Assembly: GCA_024234635.1 (NCBI GenBank)
Contig: JACKNX010000004.1
Location: 258,249 to 322,248, forward strand
DNA from: Pseudomonadales bacterium
GTDB lineage: Bacteria > Pseudomonadota > Gammaproteobacteria > Pseudomonadales > Azotimanducaceae
DNA: 64,000 nucleotides
Direction: 5' to 3'
Position 1 is the first letter of the stretch; every line of letters starts with the position of its first letter. Under the pieces are notes generated by a model, which had not been told where the DNA came from, did not search any database, and was given only the letters and a program-made list of their open reading frames with translations. Shown here piece by piece: positions 60,507 through 64,000 of the stretch. Made by a program: the position numbers and the translations under genes.

Positions 60507-60898
60507 GCACGCACTTCTACGGCGAGGGCAACATCGGTTCCGCGCCGGACTACCGCGAGTTTCCCAACGGCAACGACGAACCCCGCCGCTTGCTGCGCCT
60601 GAACGTCTATTTCGACAACCCCGTGCCGACCAAGGAGGGCTATGAGGACCGCGGCGGCTTCTGGGCGCCGGTGGAACTGTGGCACCGCGACGCCGAGCAC
60701 TGGCAGGCGCTGTACCAGAAAGGCATGCGCGTGCTGGTCGAAGGTCGAACCGTGCGCGACGAATGGGAAGACGCCGACGAGAACGAGCGCGTCACGTTCA
60801 AGATCGAGGCACGTCGGGTCGGCATCCTGCCGTATCGCATCGAGGCCGTCACGCTGAGCCCCAAGGGACAGGCCGCCGAGCCACCCCAAGGTGAATGA
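60503..60898 (+). CDS. ssb: ICE single-stranded DNA-binding protein
   Basis: A 131-residue OB-fold protein: MSTHFYGEGNIGSAPDYREFPNGNDEPRRLLRLNVYFDN, GFWAPVELWHRDAEHWQALYQKGMRVLVEGRTVRDEW, VTFKIEARRVGILPYRIEAVTL. It is shorter and more diverged than chromosomal SSB and lacks the acidic DDxPF tail. It is the ICE-type SSB thought to protect transfer or replication intermediates. The start overlaps DUF3158 (ATGA). Confidence 0.9.
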   Translation: MSTHFYGEGNIGSAPDYREFPNGNDEPRRLLRLNVYFDNPVPTKEGYEDRGGFWAPVELWHRDAEHWQALYQKGMRVLVEGRTVRDEWEDADENERVTFKIEARRVGILPYRIEAVTLSPKGQAAEPPQGE

Positions 60899-61169
60899 TC
60901 GCCATGGGTGAGCGGCTGCAACGACCATCGGCCGCTCACCCTGCGCCAGCTATACCACTGGTATAGCGCTGCTCACGTCCAGGGAACGCCAGTCGCGGAA
61001 GCGGCTGTAGCAGTTCACGTCCGCTTCCCGTGCGCCAACGCATACCGTGGGCGCACACTGCGCCGGCAGAACCTGGTTCCCGTCGCTTCCGCGTTGTTTG
61101 CTGCCCGCCGCATCGTCGATGGCGATGATGACGGGCAATCGACAGCATCACGTTTACCCAGGAGGCTCG
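60899..61169. other. Promoter region upstream of topB
   Basis: GGGTGAGCGGC (60906-60916) and GCCGCTCACCC (60931-60941) form a perfect 11-bp inverted repeat with a 14-nt loop just after ssb, without a T tract. The TATACCACTGGTATA palindrome follows at 60951-60965. The remaining 200 bp form a leader ending in the AGGAGG site of topB. No further gene is supported. Confidence 0.55.
60951..60965. promoter_or_regulatory. 15-bp palindrome TATACCACTGGTATA
   Basis: This is the exact reverse complement of the palindrome at 58891-58905, so the two sites are the same on opposite strands. It lies 205 bp upstream of the topB start and 53 bp after ssb. Two copies placed before two transcription units in one ICE argue for a shared regulator. 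Confidence 0.65.
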
Positions 61170-63188
61170 ATGCGCCTGTTTCTGTGCGAGAAGCCTTCCC
61201 AGGGCAAAGACATCGCCCGCGTGTTGAGCGCTTCGCAGCGCGGTTCCGGTTGCTACACCGGAGCGGGCATCACGGTGACCTGGTGCATCGGCCACTTGAT
61301 CGAGGCGGCGCCACCGGAAGCCTACGGCGAGTGCTACAAGCGCTGGTCCATCGAGCAACTGCCCATTCTTCCCGAACGCTGGCGCATCGAGGTCAAGGCT
61401 TCGACGGCGGCGCAGTTCAAGATCGTGAAGCGGCTCGTCGAGCAGGCCGGCGAGTTGGTGATCGCCACGGATGCGGATCGCGAGGGCGAGATGATCGCTC
61501 GCGAGATCATCGACCTGTGCGGCTACCGCGGACCGATCCGGCGGCTGTGGCTGTCGGCGCTGAACGATGCGTCGATCCGCAAGGCCCTCGACGCGCTCAG
61601 GCCGGCGACCGAAACCTTACCTCTGTATTTCTCGGCTTTGGCCCGTTCGCGCGCCGATTGGCTGGTAGGCATGAACCTGAGCCGCCTGTTCACGGTGCTC
61701 GGGCGCCAGGCCGGCTATGGCGGCGTGTTGTCGGTGGGTCGCGTGCAGACGCCGACGCTGAAACTGGTGGTGGACCGCGACCGTGAAATAGCGCGCTTCG
61801 TTTCCGTGCCGTATTGGGCGATCGACGTATCCTTGTCTTATGCCGGTCAGTCGTTCACGGCGAACTGGATACCGCCCGAGGGTACGACGGATGCCGTGGG
61901 ACGCTGCCTGCAACGGCCTGTGGCGCAGCAGGCCGCCGAGCGGATTCGCACGGCACGCGAGGCACGGGTGGTCTCGGTGGAAACCGAACGTGTGCGCGAG
62001 GCGCCGCCGCTGCCATTCGACCTCGGCACCCTGCAGGAAGTGTGCTCGCGGCGGCTCGGCCTGGACGTACAGGAGACGCTGAACATCGCGCAGGCACTGT
62101 ACGAGACGCACAAGGCGACCACTTATCCGCGCAGCGACTCGGGCTACCTGCCCGAGAGCATGCTGGCCGAGGTGCCGACCGTGCTCGGTGCGCTGCTCGC
62201 CACCGACCCCGGCCTGCGCCCACTGCTGGACAGACTCGACCGCACGCGGCGGTCGCGTGCCTGGGACGACGCGAAGGTATCGGCACACCACGGCATCATC
62301 CCCACCCTGGAGCCGGTGAATCTTGCGGCCATGTCGCACAAGGAGCTGGCGGTGTACGAACTGATCCGGGCGCACTACCTGGCGCAGTTCCTGCCACATC
62401 ACGAGTTCGACCGCACGGTGGCACGACTTGCCTGCGCCGGACATTCGTTGCAGGCCGTGGGCAAGCAGATCGTCGAGCCCGGCTGGCACCCGGCGCTGCC
62501 CGACAAAGAACCGGAGGCCACGGGCGACGATTCCACGCAGCGCAGCCAAACGTTGCCCGCGCTCGCTTCCGACACGCTCTGCATCGTCGGCCAGGTGGAT
62601 CTGAAAACACTCAAGACGCAGCCGCCCAAGCCCTACACGCAGGGCGAACTGGTCAAGGCGATGAAGAGCGTCGCCAAGCTAGTCGCCGATCCACGCCTGA
62701 AGGCGAAGCTCCGTGACACCACGGGCATCGGCACCGAGGCCACGCGCGCCGGCATCATCAACGGTCTTCTGACCCGAGGCTACCTGGTGAAGAAGGGACG
62801 CACCGTCCGCGCGACCGAGGCGGCCTTCACGCTCATCGACGCGGTGCCGGCGGCGATCACCGATCCGGGCACCACGGCCATCTGGGAGCAGGCCCTGGAC
62901 ATGATCGAAGCCGGACAGATGACGCTGGACAACTTCATCGACAAGCAATCCGCCTGGGTCGCGCAGTTGGTTCAGCAGTACCGCGGCACCACGCTGTCGA
63001 TCGAGCTGCCGGCAGGACCGGCCTGCCCGGTATGCGGCGCGACGACGCGCCAGCGCAACGGTAAGAACGGCGCTTTCTGGTCGTGCGGCCGATACCCCGA
63101 TTGCATGGGCACCGTGCCCGTCGAATCCTCGGGCCGACGTCGCACCACGTCACGTAAACCACGCCGATCATCGTCCACGGCGAACTGA
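61170..63188 (+). CDS. topB: ICE DNA topoisomerase III
   Basis: A 672-residue type IA topoisomerase. The TOPRIM domain has ATDADREGE (D101, D103, E106), the catalytic tyrosine is Y319 in ATTYPRSDSGYL, and the C-terminus has a zinc-binding cluster CPVCGATTRQ...WSCGRYPDC (about 626-652) and a basic tail. It probably decatenates or relaxes ICE replication or transfer intermediates. The ATG at 61170 follows AGGAGG; an in-frame ATG upstream is not needed. Confidence 0.94.
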   Translation: MRLFLCEKPSQGKDIARVLSASQRGSGCYTGAGITVTWCIGHLIEAAPPEAYGECYKRWSIEQLPILPERWRIEVKASTAAQFKIVKRLVEQAGELVIATDADREGEMIAREIIDLCGYRGPIRRLWLSALNDASIRKALDALRPATETLPLYFSALARSRADWLVGMNLSRLFTVLGRQAGYGGVLSVGRVQTPTLKLVVDRDREIARFVSVPYWAIDVSLSYAGQSFTANWIPPEGTTDAVGRCLQRPVAQQAAERIRTAREARVVSVETERVREAPPLPFDLGTLQEVCSRRLGLDVQETLNIAQALYETHKATTYPRSDSGYLPESMLAEVPTVLGALLATDPGLRPLLDRLDRTRRSRAWDDAKVSAHHGIIPTLEPVNLAAMSHKELAVYELIRAHYLAQFLPHHEFDRTVARLACAGHSLQAVGKQIVEPGWHPALPDKEPEATGDDSTQRSQTLPALASDTLCIVGQVDLKTLKTQPPKPYTQGELVKAMKSVAKLVADPRLKAKLRDTTGIGTEATRAGIINGLLTRGYLVKKGRTVRATEAAFTLIDAVPAAITDPGTTAIWEQALDMIEAGQMTLDNFIDKQSAWVAQLVQQYRGTTLSIELPAGPACPVCGATTRQRNGKNGAFWSCGRYPDCMGTVPVESSGRRRTTSRKPRRSSSTAN

Positions 63189-63389
63189 TCGGCACAGAAC
63201 CCCACGTCTTCGCCTGCCGGCCCTGGCGGCGAGGCGGCGCTCCGCAGTCCGCGGGGCACTCCCCAGCATGCCTTTCCCTTCTGCAACGGCATGCACGCCT
63301 GGCGGCCCTCGGCTGCAAGGCGAGAAGGCAGTTCCTCCACGAGCCGCACGCGATGCGGTTCGAGCTGATCGGATGTGCTTCCGTTGGCT

Positions 63390-63449
63390 CCGAAGGGTCT
63401 CCTGGCGCCTTGCTCACCGCAGGGAACGAGCCGCCAGGAGACCCTTCGG
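63390..63449. repeat. 18-bp perfect inverted repeat
   Basis: CCGAAGGGTCTCCTGGCG (63390-63407) and its exact inverse (63432-63449) flank a 24-nt loop. The stem would be very stable in RNA or single-stranded DNA. There is no T tract, so simple intrinsic termination is unlikely. In an ICE such a cruciform could be a single-strand initiation site or a protein-binding site. Confidence 0.85.
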
Positions 63450-63629
63450 GGTGAACGGTACTCGGCGCCGGCGCCCACCGGCGAAACAACGGGCTCCCTT
63501 TGTGCGCGGATGCGTGCCAGAGGTTTCCGGCCCCAGCCACGAAACGGGCCGGGTGCGATTGCTGGAACGGCGGCAGGCTTCGACGACGGCCCATGCCCTG
63601 CGACAGCCCACGGGTGGTGATTCATCTCC

Positions 63630-63660
63630 GCCGAAGGCTCACGCCTTCGGCTGCTTTTCT
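63630..63660 (+). terminator. Intrinsic terminator after topB
   Basis: GCCGAAGGC (63630-63638) pairs with GCCTTCGGC (63643-63651) around TCAC and is followed by TGCTTTTCT. It lies 440 bp after topB and would end that transcript, or one from a small RNA between, before the next gene. Confidence 0.7.
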
Positions 63661-63971
63661 CCCTTTCCACCGTACTCCCGCCGCGACAAGGCCAAGCAAT
63701 CGGGCATCCACCGCGAGCGGATTCCGGCTCGCCAGCGCACACCACACCCACGAATCTATGTCCATGCGCGCTGACTTCCGTCAGCACCATGCCCAGGCAG
63801 CTTCGGTCTTCAAGGCTGCATCGCGGTACTTCCGCGCCGACCGATCCAGTCCGCTTCGCATCGCCCCGCGGACGATCGCCACGCCCTGGCGACGATGCTG
63901 TGTTCCACCCCACGGGAGTCGCTTCGTCCCGTCGGGACGTGGCGCTTCCCATGACCTCCAAGGAGAGCACC

Positions 63972-64000
63972 ATGTCCTTCGATCCTGTCGTACCCGAGCC
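63972..64000 (+). CDS. 5' end of an ICE gene cut by the window edge
   Basis: An ATG at 63972 follows AGGAGAG at 63961-63967 with ideal spacing and opens a frame that reads MSFDPVVPE to the end of the window. Too short to identify. Its position after topB in ICEs of this class usually holds a conserved hypothetical gene. Confidence 0.5.

Larger units (their letters stand above)
63189..63971. other. Intergenic region after topB
   Basis: About 780 bp without a supported gene. It carries a long perfect inverted repeat (63390-63449) and an intrinsic terminator (63630-63660). The open frames here (for example 63268-63774 on + and 62935-63973 on minus) have repetitive Arg/Pro-rich translations, no domains and no ribosome sites. 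The last 100 bp lead into the RBS of the next gene. Confidence 0.55.
53083..64000 (+). mobile_element. Replication/partition module of a PFGI-1/ICEclc-class ICE (partial)
   Basis: All genes from here to the window end run in one direction and follow the order conserved in this ICE class: alpA, parA, small protein, parB, DUF2857, STY4528-type replication protein, PFL_4669, DUF3158, ssb, topB. The left limit is not certain: the ArsR and LysR genes and the repeats at 50.83 kb may belong to it too. Integrase, relaxase and the mating-pore genes would lie to the right, beyond the window. Confidence 0.88.

Noticed and set aside
60906..60941. Intrinsic terminator after ssb
   Set aside because: The 11-bp stem has a 14-nt loop and no T tract; it is described only as a structured repeat in the topB leader.
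63268..63973. Frames on both strands after topB
   Set aside because: They read through the large inverted repeat and the terminator and have biased Arg/Pro/Gly composition with no ribosome site.
63764..64000. Open + strand frame MRADFRQHHAQ... running to the window end
   Set aside because: No ribosome site, and it overlaps in another frame the well-positioned RBS and ATG at 63961-63974.

Overview
The window is about 64 kb of GC-rich bacterial DNA. It reads as a gammaproteobacterial chromosome carrying one end of an integrative and conjugative element (ICE). The assignment rests on gene content: a complete SUF operon, PBP1C next to an alpha-2-macroglobulin lipoprotein, OadGAB, a DeaD-type helicase and two tRNA-Arg genes. 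The lipid and aliphatic-acid genes (malonyl-CoA synthetase, SCP2-type thiolase with a DUF35 partner, SDR, LLM oxidoreductase, two PhyH dioxygenases) suggest an environmental lineage of the Nevskiales/Chromatiales kind, but genus cannot be read from this.

Layout. 0.1-6.0 kb: sufBCDS-sufA-sufT-sufE in one tight operon behind an excellent IscR type-1 operator. 6-16.5 kb: malonyl-CoA synthetase, two exported proteins, a double-hotdog thioesterase, small membrane proteins, a PQQ-type sugar dehydrogenase, the thiolase/DUF35 pair, a glycosyltransferase and a PF10118 protein. A promoter-terminator unit that looks like an unannotated small RNA lies at 8.38-8.54 kb. 16.6-18.6 kb: SDR and luciferase-like oxidoreductase. 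18.6-22.3 kb: 106-bp tandem repeats, tRNA-Arg(CCT), DEAD-box helicase, rRNA methyltransferase. 22.4-28.6 kb: a SPOR-DUF5916 outer-membrane fusion and the sodium-pumping oxaloacetate decarboxylase. 28.6-29.5 kb: a hairpin array and a 44-aa membrane protein enclosed by 60-bp inverted repeats, then tRNA-Arg(ACG). 29.7-43 kb: PhyH and ABM oxygenases, M20 peptidase, TPR-glycosyltransferase, hydrolases, a HigBA-like toxin-antitoxin pair, alkyl-sulfatase-like MBL protein. 40.6-50.6 kb: PBP1C, alpha-2-macroglobulin, and a NarL-type sensor and regulator.

From about 50.8 kb the gene content changes to an accessory region. ArsR and LysR regulators and decayed DNA come first, then the conserved replication/partition module of PFGI-1/ICEclc-class ICEs: alpA, parA, a HicA-like small protein, parB, DUF2857, a STY4528-type replication protein, PFL_4669, DUF3158, ssb and topoisomerase III. 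The window ends ten codons into the next gene, so the conjugation genes and integrase are not seen.

The most interesting signal is inside the STY4528-type gene. A perfect DnaA box, four copies of a TTCGGAATCCGAAG-like repeat, and an AT-rich stretch flanked by 12-bp inverted repeats all fall in the codons of a low-complexity linker. This is the arrangement of an origin embedded in its own initiator gene, as in phage lambda O. Identical 15-bp palindromes before PFL_4669 and before topB, and a helically phased palindrome pair before alpA, suggest a shared regulatory circuit for the module.
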